A stretch of 64,000 nt of DNA from Flavobacterium cerinum (GTDB taxonomy: Bacteria; Bacteroidota; Bacteroidia; Flavobacteriales; Flavobacteriaceae). Shown here one piece after another: positions 52,521 through 62,680 of the stretch. Every line of letters begins with the position of its first letter. Positions within the stretch are counted from its first letter, which is position 1. Location of the stretch: the NCBI RefSeq assembly GCF_024496085.1, contig NZ_CP101751.1, positions 2,170,001 to 2,234,000 on the forward strand, read 5' to 3'. The notes under the pieces are model-generated. The model had not been told where the DNA came from. It ran no database searches and worked only from the letters and a program-made list of their open reading frames with translations. The position numbers were made by a program, and so were the translations under genes.

Positions 52521-54881
52521 TCAGTTTAGCTCATCTAACAATTCTTTATAGCTATACGTTTTGGTAAGTGTTTTTAGTGCTTTATTGTTCACTTTTACAC
52601 GTAAAGCCTTTAAACCGGAAACACCCTGAAGGCTTTCGACATCAAAACTTTCCACATTAGGTTCCAGAATTCCTTTGAATTGCAGGAACTGAATGTATTT
52701 TTTGTATTCCGTTTCTTCGGTTAAATGAGAATATACAATGGTGATTTTACCTTGTTCAGTAATTCGTTCGTTGGTTCCTTTTATATTCGCTTTGTCGATA
52801 CGTTTTTTAACGACTTCATAGCGTGCATTATACGTGCCGTCGATATCAAAACGCTTCTCATCCATTCGGAAACGGATCGCAATAGGCGAGCTGAATACAA
52901 GGATTAATGAAGTTACTTCCAGTTGGAACGGTAATGATCGTTTGAGTTTTTCATGTTCCATCTCCATTTCGCATAAAGCCTGTAATTGCCATAAACGCAG
53001 GTTTTGAAGGAACATCAGGTCGAAATTCAATTGCGGAGCGATAGACGAACCGATATACAGGTTGTGTTCTACGCCGTCGGTTTTAAAACGTTCGTAATAA
53101 TGAGGGAAAATGGCTTGTGCTTCGGCTTGTTTGGCATCGAGAATGGAGGCCATTTTTTTGTTAGTGAGCGATAAGGCCAGGTCGAATTTTTTACGGGCTT
53201 CATAAAAAGTACCGGTTTTTTCGTCCAGTTTTTCAAAATAAGAATCAATTCGGTTTTCGTCCAGATGATTGTATTGTGCATTTTTCAGAATAGGATGAAT
53301 CTCATTCTGAATATACGTCTGAATTTGTTGTTCCGTATCGGCTTTTAATGAAATTGCCAATTCTTTTAACAGGGAGCCGATTTCAAATTTACGTTGCTCT
53401 AACAACATTAGATTTACACCGGATTTCATCTCATCCAATATTTGAATAATGGTCTCCAACTGGTTTTTTAAATCTTCCTGTACAGTTTTATTACGGGCAT
53501 CAGACGAGCCTTTAATGTCAATCTGACCGTATAGCGGATATACGTTTTTAAATACGATTTCCTTAAAAATATATTCTTTCATCTGACCGCTTTCGATCAG
53601 GTAATTTTCAGCTTCAATTTTAAATTTCCAGTATACGCTCGGGTGAATAGCAGTATACTCTTTTTGAATAACAGCTTCGATATGATTTTGCCATTCCGAA
53701 TGATAGCGATCGATAGTATCTACAAGGAAAGGCATGATCAATTCAAGCTTATTCGCATTCAGGCTATTTAACTTTTGCGGAAAAGAAGAGGCCAGTTCGA
53801 TGATTCCCAGTATTTGATCGTCTTTAACCACCGGTGCCAGAATGCAACTTCTGATGTTTTGGTTTAACAGATGTTGGCCCAATGATTTATCTTCAGAACA
53901 GGCAACAAATCGCATCGTATCCGAAATGGTGAAATATTTCTGTTCGCGGATAAGGGTTTCGAAAGAGCCGCTACACAAAGCATTTTCACATTCGTGATTG
54001 AGTATAAAACTGTTGAATTTTTTTGTCGGAACCTGTTCGAATTTTCCCTCCTCACTGTTATAAGGCGTAAAACCGATCCGAAGATCCGGGATTTTATAAA
54101 TAGAACGGAAAATCGTCTCAATATTATCGTCGTGATTGAGTTTGTGTTTATCGGGTTTCAGTAAGTTACTTTTCAGGTTGGATACTGAATTTTCAATAGT
54201 AGCATCAAATAGAATGACAATACCGAATCCTTTTAAAATCCAGCTTTCCTGTGGAAACTTTTCTTTCCATAAAGCGATATTGTCAAAATTATCAATTAGC
54301 AGATCAACATCTTCTTCTGTAAGTTGAACCGATTTTTCCGTTGGAATGATCTCCATAAAATCGGCATTGTATAAAATGCGGTAATGATGAATAATACCGT
54401 TTTTATCCGGAATGTCATAAAAAAGCGGTTTGCTGAAATCAAAATCCCGATTGTAAAAGGTATTCAGAATCAGACAGCAGTTCAGGATATAAAACTGATG
54501 TTGATCAAAATCCCGGATGGTCATGTCGAAATCGCTACCGGCTTCTTTCAGTATTTTTTTAAAACGTTCGGTATAGTTAAATGTGATATTCTGAAACGGA
54601 ACCGTAACGGCTTTTATTTCATTATTGGTTAAAGCAGTAGGAAAGAGGTCGGCCAGTAAATTATGAATTAATTTTTCCTGTTGCTGAATCTGATCATAAG
54701 AAGTAATCCCGTCCCGTAGTTCCGGAACTGTGCCGGCTTCATTTAATAAAGCTTTGGCATAATTGGAACGGTAATCGGTATCATCCGAAAGTGCAATGTG
54801 TTCCAGGGTTTCTAATACTTTATGAAAGGAAACTTTGATTTTAAAGGGACTCTCAGGGTATTGGTTCAGATTCATCTTCAT
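52521..54881 (-). CDS. GAF-domain protein
   Basis: 786 residues, no signal peptide. A GAF-like domain at about 230-395 (LRIGFTPY..., CSGSFETLIREQKYFTISD, CILAPVVKDDQILGIIELAS). The rest is mostly helical with no kinase, cyclase or HTH motif. Conserved in Flavobacteriaceae; likely a cytoplasmic sensor of unknown ligand. Tail-to-tail with the HD-PycTM gene with no spacer (the stops share TGATCA). Confidence 0.72.
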   Translation of the reverse strand: MKMNLNQYPESPFKIKVSFHKVLETLEHIALSDDTDYRSNYAKALLNEAGTVPELRDGITSYDQIQQQEKLIHNLLADLFPTALTNNEIKAVTVPFQNITFNYTERFKKILKEAGSDFDMTIRDFDQHQFYILNCCLILNTFYNRDFDFSKPLFYDIPDKNGIIHHYRILYNADFMEIIPTEKSVQLTEEDVDLLIDNFDNIALWKEKFPQESWILKGFGIVILFDATIENSVSNLKSNLLKPDKHKLNHDDNIETIFRSIYKIPDLRIGFTPYNSEEGKFEQVPTKKFNSFILNHECENALCSGSFETLIREQKYFTISDTMRFVACSEDKSLGQHLLNQNIRSCILAPVVKDDQILGIIELASSFPQKLNSLNANKLELIMPFLVDTIDRYHSEWQNHIEAVIQKEYTAIHPSVYWKFKIEAENYLIESGQMKEYIFKEIVFKNVYPLYGQIDIKGSSDARNKTVQEDLKNQLETIIQILDEMKSGVNLMLLEQRKFEIGSLLKELAISLKADTEQQIQTYIQNEIHPILKNAQYNHLDENRIDSYFEKLDEKTGTFYEARKKFDLALSLTNKKMASILDAKQAEAQAIFPHYYERFKTDGVEHNLYIGSSIAPQLNFDLMFLQNLRLWQLQALCEMEMEHEKLKRSLPFQLEVTSLILVFSSPIAIRFRMDEKRFDIDGTYNARYEVVKKRIDKANIKGTNERITEQGKITIVYSHLTEETEYKKYIQFLQFKGILEPNVESFDVESLQGVSGLKALRVKVNNKALKTLTKTYSYKELLDELN

Positions 54882-55103
54882 TGCATTTTATCCTGTAAAA
54901 TTACTAATAAATATTGTAATGGCGTGCTTTGGAGGGGTTGAAATAAAGTTGTAAAAACAGGTATAAACACGCTGTTAGGGTGTTTTTTTAATCCGTAAAA
55001 TTGCCCTCGTTATTCGAAACTGTAGCGCTTATACGGGAAATTAGGGATAAAAATGAATGTTGTTACGTATTTATACGGACAAAATTACGTGTTTTCGGGT
55101 ATT

Positions 55104-55132
55104 TTGCCGGCAACGGTTGATCCCTAATTTCG
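55104..55132 (+). promoter_or_regulatory. Bacteroidota-type promoter
   Basis: TTG at 55104-55106, an 18-base spacer and TAATTTCG at 55125-55132, close to the TTG-N17-19-TANNTTTG consensus. Start codon of the next gene is 24 bases further on. Confidence 0.6.
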
Positions 55133-55155
55133 CGGAAAATTTAAATCTATCAATA

Positions 55156-55473
55156 ATGGAATTTAGTAAAAGTTTAGGAGACGAAATTAGTTTAGATGTA
55201 GCTGTACAGTATGTAAAAGCGCATTGTGGAAGATCCCCGAAAGGTGTAAAAGCAATTGCTTTTGGGGCGACTCATTTTCAGGATGTCCTGTCTCAGGAAG
55301 GATGTGTTGGAGTACGAATTTATAACGGTTATAACGAAGAGGAAGATTGCCCGAATTTCGTGGTAGTTGGTGTTGATGCCGAAGGGAAAGACATGACTGG
55401 CGGTAAAATATTTGACAGAGGGGTAAGATGTCCGGATATGTGTGACATTGAAAGCCCGCTTTTTCAGGGATAA
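55156..55473 (+). CDS. Conserved small hypothetical protein
   Basis: 105 residues from the ATG at 55156 (MEFSKSLGDEISLD), chosen because it lies just after a good promoter; an upstream extension would overlap the promoter. Contains VQYVKAHCGRSPKGVKAIA, YNEEEDCPNFVVVGVDAEG and a Cys-rich end (RGVRCPDMCD). Small single-domain protein, cytoplasmic, function unknown. Confidence 0.75.
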   Translation: MEFSKSLGDEISLDVAVQYVKAHCGRSPKGVKAIAFGATHFQDVLSQEGCVGVRIYNGYNEEEDCPNFVVVGVDAEGKDMTGGKIFDRGVRCPDMCDIESPLFQG

Positions 55474-55577
55474 TCCGTCTCATATTTAAAAAAATCTAAT
55501 TTTAAGCCTGTTGGATAATCTGACAGGTTTTAGTTTTATATATTTGTGTAATTTCAAAAATCACAATCGTATATATT

Positions 55578-56231
55578 TTGAGACCAGTATATGCTATAGC
55601 GGTAACGTCAACGTTTATAGGCTTTATTCCCCTTGTTTTATTCCTGATCCGGAAAAAACAACGGCAATTACCGCCCCTGTCATCCTATATTGCTCCTTAT
55701 ATCTGGCTCACTTTTATTGCCAGTGCTTATGAGCTTATCGGTACATTGATCTTAAAACTGAATTCTGATATTTGGTTCCGATCCTACCTTTTACTGGAGT
55801 TTGGCGTGCTGTTTTATTTCTTTTATAAGGTTTTTAAGAAGCGATACCGGCCGCTTTTCTACTTTTTCGGTGCCGTTTTTCTGCTTACTTTTATCGGTTT
55901 GCTCTTTGTTTGGAACGATTGGAGCAATTTAAAGACTGATTCTTATTTATCGCTGATTGAAGCGATCTTCGTCTATACTTTTGTTATTCTGTGGTTTAAA
56001 GATGTCTTCCATAACCTGTCGGAACAATACTTGTGGAATTTTCCGCTTTTTTACTTTATATCGGGTTTTATTTTCTACTTTTCCGGTACCTTATTTCTAT
56101 TTTTGATGGGTGATTTGATTGATGAGAATCCAGAGCTGAACTTCGAAGATTTCTGGGTTTTTAACCTCATTTTAATCATTATTAAAAATATATTTTTAAT
56201 GGTAGGGATATGGAGAAAACAGAAGAAATAA
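55578..56231 (+). CDS. Integral membrane protein preceding the two-component system
   Basis: 217 residues with about seven hydrophobic helices (STFIGFIPLVLFLIRK; YIWLTFIASAYELIGTLIL; FGAVFLLTFIGLLFVW; and others), no soluble domain. The start is TTG at 55578, with a TATATTTG -7-like box at 55539-55546 upstream; no nearer ATG fits. Its last 22 bases overlap the histidine kinase gene, so it is probably the sensory membrane partner of that kinase (inference). Family unnamed but common before NarL-type systems in this group. Confidence 0.72.
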   Translation: MRPVYAIAVTSTFIGFIPLVLFLIRKKQRQLPPLSSYIAPYIWLTFIASAYELIGTLILKLNSDIWFRSYLLLEFGVLFYFFYKVFKKRYRPLFYFFGAVFLLTFIGLLFVWNDWSNLKTDSYLSLIEAIFVYTFVILWFKDVFHNLSEQYLWNFPLFYFISGFIFYFSGTLFLFLMGDLIDENPELNFEDFWVFNLILIIIKNIFLMVGIWRKQKK

Positions 56232-56986
56232 GAATTGTTTTTTGGTTGGGTACGCTGGGAATGCTTTTCCTGGCTTTTGGTTTATTATCGCTGGTATTGT
56301 ATTACCAGAATCATTTTTACAGAATGAAGCGAAAAGAAACGGAACTATTACTGAAAACATCGCTTGAAACCGAAAAAAATGAAAGAAGACGTATCGCAGC
56401 CGATCTTCACGATAGTGTTTCTGGTGATTTAAACGCAATCCGAAATTATCTGACGATTTTACAACGAAGCAATACGACCATTGAAAACCGTGAAATTTTT
56501 GATGAAATCCGGACCGGTGTAGAAATGGCGATCGAAAATACCCGAAAGGTTTCGTATAACCTGATGCCGCCTTTATTGGAAATATACGGATTGGTAACGG
56601 CATTGGATGATTATCTGGAAGGACTGAAAAAGAAGACGGAAATTAATTTTCAAGTAACCAGTACGGAAGAGGAGTTTAAACTGGCTCCGCCGGTTGCTTA
56701 TGAACTGTTTCGTATTATTCAGGAGTTTACAACCAACATGATTAAATACGGAAAAGTAACGGAAGCGACTGTCTCGTTGGAACTTATCGATACTTTTTTT
56801 ACAATAAAGCTTCGGGATAACGGAATTCCGTTTAACTTTACCGAACTTTTGGCCACATCAAAAGGAACCGGAGTTAAAAATATCAATTCCCGTTTAAAAA
56901 TAATCGGAGCTGATTTTCTACAGCAGGAAACCGAAACCGGGAATAGTTTTACAATAACATTAAAGAAAGAACAGTGCTTAGAGTAG
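56210..56986 (+). CDS. NarX/DegS-type sensor histidine kinase
   Basis: 258 residues. One N-terminal transmembrane helix (LGMLFLAFGLLSLVLYY), then a short coiled linker and a HisKA_3 dimerisation domain with ADLHDSVSGDLNAI (phospho-acceptor His). HATPase: YELFRIIQEFTTNMIKYGK (N box) and GTGVKNINSRLKIIGA (G box). No sensor domain of its own, consistent with the membrane protein encoded just before it. Its 3' end overlaps the response regulator gene by 13 bases. Confidence 0.92.
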   Translation: MEKTEEIRIVFWLGTLGMLFLAFGLLSLVLYYQNHFYRMKRKETELLLKTSLETEKNERRRIAADLHDSVSGDLNAIRNYLTILQRSNTTIENREIFDEIRTGVEMAIENTRKVSYNLMPPLLEIYGLVTALDDYLEGLKKKTEINFQVTSTEEEFKLAPPVAYELFRIIQEFTTNMIKYGKVTEATVSLELIDTFFTIKLRDNGIPFNFTELLATSKGTGVKNINSRLKIIGADFLQQETETGNSFTITLKKEQCLE

Positions 56987-57648
56987 GTATCGTTGATGAT
57001 CATAAACTTTTCAGAAAAAGTTTATCTTTTTTGATCAATTCTTTTGAGAACACGACTGTTGTTCTGGAAGCGCAGAATGGTAATGATTTACTGGATCAGA
57101 TGCAGGAACAGGATCATGCACTGGATTTATTGTTATTGGACATTCAGATGCCGGGAATGGATGGTTTTGAAACCTGTGAATACATTCGGAAATACTATCC
57201 GGAAATGAAAGTGCTGATTGTATCCCAACTCACCACAAAAGAAAGTATTCATAAAGTGATGGAATTGGGTGCGCATGGCTTCTTTACTAAGAATTCGGAG
57301 CCGGAACAGCTTGAAAATGCAATAAGAAGCATTCGTGATAAAGATTTCTATTTCGGACAGGAATTGGGAATGGTATTACGGGAAGCTATTTTATGGGAGA
57401 AAAACAACAAACCGAAAGTTACCGCTTCGTCAATTACAATATCCGACAGGGAAATGGATGTGATCCGTATGGCCTGTAAGGAATTAAGCAGTATCGAAAT
57501 AGCCGACAGACTGCATATTAATGTTCGTACGGTGGAAACGCATCGTAAACGTATTATGGAGAAAACAAACTCCAAAAACTTCATTGGTGTGATTCTTTTT
57601 GCACTACGCCATCAGTTAATTTCGATAGAAGAATTGTCCGAATTTTAA
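56974..57648 (+). CDS. NarL/LuxR-type response regulator
   Basis: 224 residues, GTG start at 56974 forced by the position of the receiver domain. Receiver with VGIVDDHKLFRKS and phospho-acceptor Asp in DLLLLDIQMPGMDG. C-terminal LuxR helix-turn-helix: ISDREMDVIRMACKELSS, IEIADRLHINVRTVETHRKR. Overlaps the kinase gene by 13 bases, so they form a pair. Targets unknown. Confidence 0.93.
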   Translation: MLRVGIVDDHKLFRKSLSFLINSFENTTVVLEAQNGNDLLDQMQEQDHALDLLLLDIQMPGMDGFETCEYIRKYYPEMKVLIVSQLTTKESIHKVMELGAHGFFTKNSEPEQLENAIRSIRDKDFYFGQELGMVLREAILWEKNNKPKVTASSITISDREMDVIRMACKELSSIEIADRLHINVRTVETHRKRIMEKTNSKNFIGVILFALRHQLISIEELSEF

Positions 57649-57920
57649 CCCTTTATGACTTCTAAACCCGCTGTATGTGGGAAATCCCGTGTTTTTCAGT
57701 ATAAAAAATCAGTATTTTTACGTATTGTTTTTTGAACTTGAAATGTTGAATTTTGTCTCAATAGAGTTTTTCATTTAGTAAGTTTAAAAAAGACCATATT
57801 GCCCTTTATTGATTTATTAACTGTGTGTTCCTAAACTTTTTAAGTTGATAATAATATGGTCTAATTTTTTTTACATCTTGAAAGGTGTATTTTAGTTAGT
57901 GAAGTTCTTTTAATTTTGGG
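57649..57920. other. Intergenic stretch, possible small RNA
   Basis: Gene-free region after the response regulator. AGACCATATT at 57792-57801 and AATATGGTCT at 57852-57861 are complementary across about 50 bases, and a terminator lies at 57923-57966. No open frame of note. A short RNA ending at that terminator is possible but unproven. Confidence 0.3.
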
Positions 57921-57922
57921 TT

Positions 57923-57966
57923 AAAATGCTGAACGGCTAACAGTTCAGCATTTTTATTTTTTTATT
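57923..57966 (+). terminator. Rho-independent terminator
   Basis: A twelve-base stem (AAAATGCTGAAC with GTTCAGCATTTT) and a long T-rich tail. It lies 275 bases after the response regulator stop, so it ends either a long 3' untranslated region or a separate RNA. Confidence 0.85.
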
Positions 57967-58022
57967 GAAAACCTTATTTATCATACATAAGTTTTTATTT
58001 GCATATCTTTAGTTTTTTTGAG

Positions 58023-58053
58023 AAAAAGCAGCTCATAGGGGGGCTGCTTTTTT
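58023..58053 (-). terminator. Rho-independent terminator of the helicase gene
   Basis: AAAAAGCAGC and GCTGCTTTTT form a ten-base stem, T-rich in both directions. Ten bases past the stop of the DEAD-box helicase gene. Confidence 0.85.
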
Positions 58054-58062
58054 CCTTTTATA

Positions 58063-59319
58063 CTAATACCAACGCTTTTTATTTTTTTTGGATTCGTCGG
58101 ATTTACGGGATTTCGTCGGATTTTTCTTTTTGTTGCGGAAATCTTTTTTCGCTGCCGGTTGTGCTTCAGTTGCAACGGCTTCTTTCCATGGGAACGGATG
58201 ATCTTCTACCACTTTAATTTTCTGACGGGTAAGTTTTTCAATATCCTGTAAGTATGCCTTTTCGTCTTTTCCGCAGAAGGATAATGCCAATCCTGAATTT
58301 CCGGCACGTCCGGTTCTTCCGATTCGGTGTACATAAGTTTCCGGAATGTTGGGTAGATCAAAATTGATAACAAACGGTAATTGTTCAATGTCAATACCAC
58401 GTGCTGCAATATCGGTTGCTACCAATACCGAAACTTCTTTGTTTTTAAAACCGTCTAAAACGCGTTGTCGTGCTGACTGAGATTTGTCTCCGTGAATTGC
58501 TTCGGCATTAATACCGTTCTTTTTTAACGCTTTTACGACATTGTCGGCTCCGTGTTTGGTTCTGGAAAAAACCAAGACATTAGAAAGCTTATCATTGCGG
58601 ATGATATGGTATAATAATTTACGTTTGTCTTCTTTCTCTACAAAATACACTTTTTGCTGTACGGTTTCTGCAGTGCTGGAAATAGGTGCTACCGATACGT
58701 ATTTCGGTTGTGTCAGAAAAGTATCGGCCAGTTCGCGAATAGCAATTGGCATCGTAGCCGAAAATAATAATGTCTGACGATTATCCGGAGTAAGCTTGAT
58801 AATTTTTTTTACATCGTTAATAAAGCCCATATCCAACATCTGATCGGCTTCATCCAATACCAGATGATGTAAATGATTTAAATCGATAAAACCTTGTTTG
58901 TGTAAATCGAGTAAACGACCTGGAGTGGCAATCAATACATCAACTCCTTTTTTTAGCTGATCCACTTGTGAAGTTTGGTTTACTCCGCCAAAGATTACCA
59001 ATGTACGGATATTCGTGTATTTACCGTAAGTATTAAAACTCTCTCCGATCTGAATAGCCAGTTCGCGTGTAGGCGTAACAATTAACGTACGGATGTGTTT
59101 TACCTTTTTTGCAGATCCGACAATACGGTGCAATAAATTTAAGATCGGAATAGCAAATGCTGCTGTTTTTCCGGTTCCGGTTTGTGCACAACCTACAAGA
59201 TCACTGCCTTCCAGAATAATAGGAATAGCCTGTTCTTGTATAGGTGTAGGAGCTTCATAGCCTTCCTCTGTAAGTGCCTGTTGTATATTGCGTAGTAAAT
59301 CTAAGTCTTGAAATTGCAT
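58063..59319 (-). CDS. DEAD-box RNA helicase (RhlE/DeaD-like)
   Basis: 418 residues from the ATG at 59317-59319 (MQFQDLDLL); an upstream ATG at 59355 would read through a terminator stem. All helicase motifs are present: Q motif with [31 protein letters not shown], then ARGIDIEQ and HRIGRTGR. A basic C-terminal tail ([19 protein letters not shown]) would hold RNA. Works on structured mRNA or ribosome precursors, especially in the cold. A terminator-like hairpin ends directly at its start codon. Confidence 0.93.
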   Translation of the reverse strand: MQFQDLDLLRNIQQALTEEGYEAPTPIQEQAIPIILEGSDLVGCAQTGTGKTAAFAIPILNLLHRIVGSAKKVKHIRTLIVTPTRELAIQIGESFNTYGKYTNIRTLVIFGGVNQTSQVDQLKKGVDVLIATPGRLLDLHKQGFIDLNHLHHLVLDEADQMLDMGFINDVKKIIKLTPDNRQTLLFSATMPIAIRELADTFLTQPKYVSVAPISSTAETVQQKVYFVEKEDKRKLLYHIIRNDKLSNVLVFSRTKHGADNVVKALKKNGINAEAIHGDKSQSARQRVLDGFKNKEVSVLVATDIAARGIDIEQLPFVINFDLPNIPETYVHRIGRTGRAGNSGLALSFCGKDEKAYLQDIEKLTRQKIKVVEDHPFPWKEAVATEAQPAAKKDFRNKKKNPTKSRKSDESKKNKKRWY

Positions 59320-59350
59320 AAAAAAACGATAACTTTTAGTAGCTATCGTT
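59320..59350 (-). terminator. Intrinsic terminator directly upstream of the helicase start codon
   Basis: In minus-strand RNA positions 59341-59350 pair with 59325-59334 (ten pairs, one G-U, loop ACUAAA), followed by five Us and then the helicase AUG at 59319. It looks like the terminator of the hutG gene, but its U tract touches the helicase start, leaving no normal leader. Confidence 0.75.
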
Positions 59351-59380
59351 TGCAAAAATACTTTAAAATATTGGTTTAAC

Positions 59381-60415
59381 TTACATATTGTACTTCGCCT
59401 TCATAAAATCAGTAATCAAATAGGCGATTAATTTGCCTACCAAATGATTGTTTTTGTCCTGATCCAAATCCGGAGCTCCTTCACAGATATGCAGATAAGA
59501 AGCATTCGTATTCTGTCCGAAATAATGAATAAACTGTCGTAATTCGGTTACGGAAAAACCACTTAATGTCATGGCACTACTGGCAATACCGGGTAAGGAA
59601 TCAAGGTCGATTTCAATACCATAGGGATCGGTTGCCACATGTTTTTTGGCGGCATCCATTTCGGTTTCGAATGTTTTTTCCCGTCGGACGGCAATTTGTT
59701 CGTAAGTATTATACTTTATTTTTTCGGCTACTTTTTTGATCGTATCCAGAACACTTTTGGAAGTGTAACTTTCGTGTAAACCGAAAATAAAATATTTTTT
59801 CAGGAAACCTTCTTCAAAAGCATAAGAAAAACCGTTTCCGCTATGGCGTCCTTCCAATGCTCTGAAATCGGTATGCGCATCAAAATTAATGGCATTAACC
59901 GCTCTTCCTTTAGCTAAAGCCAATCCTTTGATATTACCGTATGCATTATTATGCCCGCCTCCGATTATAATTGGCGTTTTACCGGCTTTAATAATCTGGC
60001 AAACAATATGGGAGACTTCTTTGTCGATTTTCTCTACCATTTTGAAGAAATGCTTACGCTCCTCTTTATTCGTAATGTCCAGTTTTTGTACTTCTTCCAT
60101 TTGCTCGGAAACATCGATACTGCCTAATATTAATAATTGGCTTCCTTTGCAAAAACGGTTATTTTGGATGTTTACAATGCTTTTCAGGGTGCTTTCCCAT
60201 GCCGAAGCAGTTCCGGGTCTTCCCAGATTGGCACGAACTCCAATATCTTCCGGAATTCCGAGTAAAACAAATTCGGCGTCACTGGCCTGGAGAAATTCCA
60301 ACGTATCCATTTCTTTAGGGACGGTTTGGATCCTTTCTCCGAATTTTATCTCACCGCTACGGTGATTGGTTATTTTCGTTAAGTCGTTTAGTGTAAATCG
60401 GATAAGCTTTTCCAT
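59381..60415 (-). CDS. hutG: Formimidoylglutamase (arginase family)
   Basis: 344 residues. Ureohydrolase metal-binding motifs are present: [23 protein letters not shown] and [10 protein letters not shown]. The family hydrolyses formiminoglutamate to glutamate and formamide in histidine degradation; the hutI gene nearby supports HutG rather than arginase or agmatinase. Cytoplasmic, manganese enzyme. Followed by a terminator that runs into the helicase start. Confidence 0.85.
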   Translation of the reverse strand: MEKLIRFTLNDLTKITNHRSGEIKFGERIQTVPKEMDTLEFLQASDAEFVLLGIPEDIGVRANLGRPGTASAWESTLKSIVNIQNNRFCKGSQLLILGSIDVSEQMEEVQKLDITNKEERKHFFKMVEKIDKEVSHIVCQIIKAGKTPIIIGGGHNNAYGNIKGLALAKGRAVNAINFDAHTDFRALEGRHSGNGFSYAFEEGFLKKYFIFGLHESYTSKSVLDTIKKVAEKIKYNTYEQIAVRREKTFETEMDAAKKHVATDPYGIEIDLDSLPGIASSAMTLSGFSVTELRQFIHYFGQNTNASYLHICEGAPDLDQDKNNHLVGKLIAYLITDFMKAKYNM

Positions 60416-60517
60416 ATAAAAAATGTTGCTTCCAAAAATACTATTTTCTATAAAACTTTCGTTATTTTACGGAAATGAATAATTTTATTGCTAATTGTAT
60501 TTGAAAAAAATGTGACT

Positions 60518-61393
60518 ATGGAAAATCAAAAAAGTAACTCGAGCTTAAAAGCCATTATTGTTGTTTTGTCGTTGTTGTTAATAGGGAGTTTGGCCTATAT
60601 GTACAAAATGAGTACTGATAATCAGACTACTGAAAACAAAATCATGTCGGAGAAGGATAAATTAAATGAAGAGCTTCAGGCTGCGATTGCTAAATATGAT
60701 GCTGCGATTGCAGATAATACATCGCTTTCATCCGAGTTGACTGCAGAAAGGGAAAAACTGATCCAATTGCAAAAAGAACTGGAAAAATCGAAAGGAGATG
60801 CGGCTTCATTGGCAAAATTCAAAAACGATTATTTGCGTTTAAAGCGTGAAATGGACAATTTGATGCGCGAAAACGACGGACTTAAAAAACAAAATGCGGC
60901 ATTGACTACGCAACGTGACAGTACACAAACGGTATTAAATGATGCGCGTAGAGTTAATGATACTTTGGTATCACAAAATGATCAACTGGCTAAAACGGTA
61001 GAAAAAGCGTCTAAACTAACGGTTCTGAATTTACAGACGACTGCTGTAAAACAAAGAAGTTCCGGAAAACAAATCGATACAGATAAAGCGAGAAGAGCAG
61101 ATGTATTAAAAGTGAGCTTTACCATTGCGGAAAATCAAGTGGCTAAATCCGGAGATAAAATGTATTATATCCAGATTATCGACAGTAAAAACAATGTATT
61201 AGGTGAAAAACGTACGGAAACATTCGGTGATAAAGTCTTAACCTATAGTTTTGTTAAAACCGTGAAATATGAAAACAAAACGGTTCAGGTAGCACAGGAC
61301 TTACCGGTTGAAAACATTGAAGGCGGTACTTTCTTTGTAAATATTTTCGATAAAGGAGAATTGGTATCAAAAACCAGCTTTACTTTGAAATAA
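60518..61393 (+). CDS. Membrane-anchored coiled-coil protein
   Basis: About 291 residues from the ATG at 60518 (MENQKSNSS); the longer frame begins with a TTG. One N-terminal transmembrane segment (AIIVVLSLLLIGSLAYMY), then a long coiled coil (about 45-165, KLNEELQAAIAKYDAA, LKREMDNLMRENDGLKKQ) and a small beta-domain (about 190-291). Facing the periplasm. Conserved in Flavobacteriia; function unknown. Terminator shared with hutI. Confidence 0.78.
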   Translation: MENQKSNSSLKAIIVVLSLLLIGSLAYMYKMSTDNQTTENKIMSEKDKLNEELQAAIAKYDAAIADNTSLSSELTAEREKLIQLQKELEKSKGDAASLAKFKNDYLRLKREMDNLMRENDGLKKQNAALTTQRDSTQTVLNDARRVNDTLVSQNDQLAKTVEKASKLTVLNLQTTAVKQRSSGKQIDTDKARRADVLKVSFTIAENQVAKSGDKMYYIQIIDSKNNVLGEKRTETFGDKVLTYSFVKTVKYENKTVQVAQDLPVENIEGGTFFVNIFDKGELVSKTSFTLK

Positions 61394-61411
61394 TAAAAGA
61401 GATAAAACAAC

Positions 61412-61444
61412 AAAAAAGAGGAACTTAATGTTCCTCTTTTTTTA
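61412..61444. terminator. Bidirectional terminator between the coiled-coil gene and hutI
   Basis: AAAAAGAGGAAC and GTTCCTCTTTTT with loop TTAAT, T-rich on both strands. Its right edge overlaps the hutI stop codon at 61442-61444. Confidence 0.9.
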
Positions 61445-62680
61445 TAAAATAAACTGACCTTCGATTAGTACCTGATCAATCAGATTGCTTCCAAATGCAT
61501 AAGGTAACTGATAATAGGAGGTAAGCGGTTTTGTAATAATGATATTTGCTTTTTTACCTTTGGTAATGCTTCCGTGTGTATCGGAAACACCCATGGCATA
61601 AGCTCCGTTTATCGTAGCGGCATTAATGGCTTCTTCCGGCGTCATTTTCATTTTAATACAAGCCGTAGCTACTACAAAATTCATATTCCCCGATGGTGTG
61701 GTTCCCGGGTTAAAATCGGAGGCTAGTGCCAACGGTAATCCGGCTTCCAGCATTTTTCGGGCCGGAGTATACGGAATACTGATAAAATAAGAACAACTCG
61801 GTAATGCAACCGGCATTGTAATACTGTCTTTTAAAACGGCGATATCTTCATCGGTTACAATTTCCAAATGATCTACTGATAAAGCGCCGTGTTTAACACA
61901 GGCTTCAATACCATTGATTGCTGTAAACTGATTTACGTGTATTTTTGAAACTAAACCGTATTGTTTCCCGGCTTCGATAATCCTTTCGGTTTCAGCTACT
62001 GAAAAATAACCGGTTTCCAAAAAGGCATCAATATAATCAGCCAGATTTTCTTTGGCTATAGCCGGTAACATCTCATTAATGATCAGATCGATATAACCCT
62101 GATGGTTTTCTTTGAATTCTGTCGGAAAGGCATGCGCTCCTAAAAAGGTAGCTTTGATTTTTACCGGATAATCCTGAGCCAAACGTTTTATAACCCGTAA
62201 CATCTTTAATTCGGCTTCAACGGTAAGTCCGTAACCGGATTTGATTTCTACAGCTCCGGTTCCCTGGCGCATTACTTCTTCCAGGCGTACTTTTGACTGG
62301 TTGTAAATTTCCTCTTCGGAGGTTTCCTGTAATTTTTTTGCTGAATTAAGAATACCGCCGCCGCGAAGCGCAATTTCTTCATAGCTCAGACCGTTAATGC
62401 GATCGACAAATTCCTGTTCGCGGTTTCCGGCATAAACGATATGAGTATGACTATCACACCAGGTTGGTAGCACGGTTTTTCCGGTAGCATCGAGGACTTC
62501 ACATCCTTCAGAAGACGGACAGTCCTCCATCGGACCAAAATTGACTATTTTGTCGTTTTCTATTAAAAGGAAAGCAGTATCGATTTTGGGTAAGATGGCC
62601 ATTTCTGCTCCGGAAACTTTAGCTATCGCGGTTTCCCGTACCTGTAGCAGCTCTTTTATGTTTTTAATTAAAAGTTTCAT
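61442..62680 (-). CDS. hutI: Imidazolonepropionase
   Basis: 412 residues, amidohydrolase fold. Metal- and substrate-binding blocks: WCDSHTHIVYAGNREQEF, GAVEIKSGYGLT, TFLGAHAFP, SKIHVNQFTAI, LSVDHLEIV and ASDFNPGT. This is the third step of histidine degradation, making formiminoglutamate, the substrate of HutG encoded nearby. hutH and hutU are not in this window. Confidence 0.93.
   Translation of the reverse strand: MKLLIKNIKELLQVRETAIAKVSGAEMAILPKIDTAFLLIENDKIVNFGPMEDCPSSEGCEVLDATGKTVLPTWCDSHTHIVYAGNREQEFVDRINGLSYEEIALRGGGILNSAKKLQETSEEEIYNQSKVRLEEVMRQGTGAVEIKSGYGLTVEAELKMLRVIKRLAQDYPVKIKATFLGAHAFPTEFKENHQGYIDLIINEMLPAIAKENLADYIDAFLETGYFSVAETERIIEAGKQYGLVSKIHVNQFTAINGIEACVKHGALSVDHLEIVTDEDIAVLKDSITMPVALPSCSYFISIPYTPARKMLEAGLPLALASDFNPGTTPSGNMNFVVATACIKMKMTPEEAINAATINGAYAMGVSDTHGSITKGKKANIIITKPLTSYYQLPYAFGSNLIDQVLIEGQFIL

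Noticed and set aside
59889..60365. 158-residue open frame antisense to hutG
   Set aside because: Lies entirely inside hutG on the other strand; composition follows the codon pattern of hutG and no family is recognisable.
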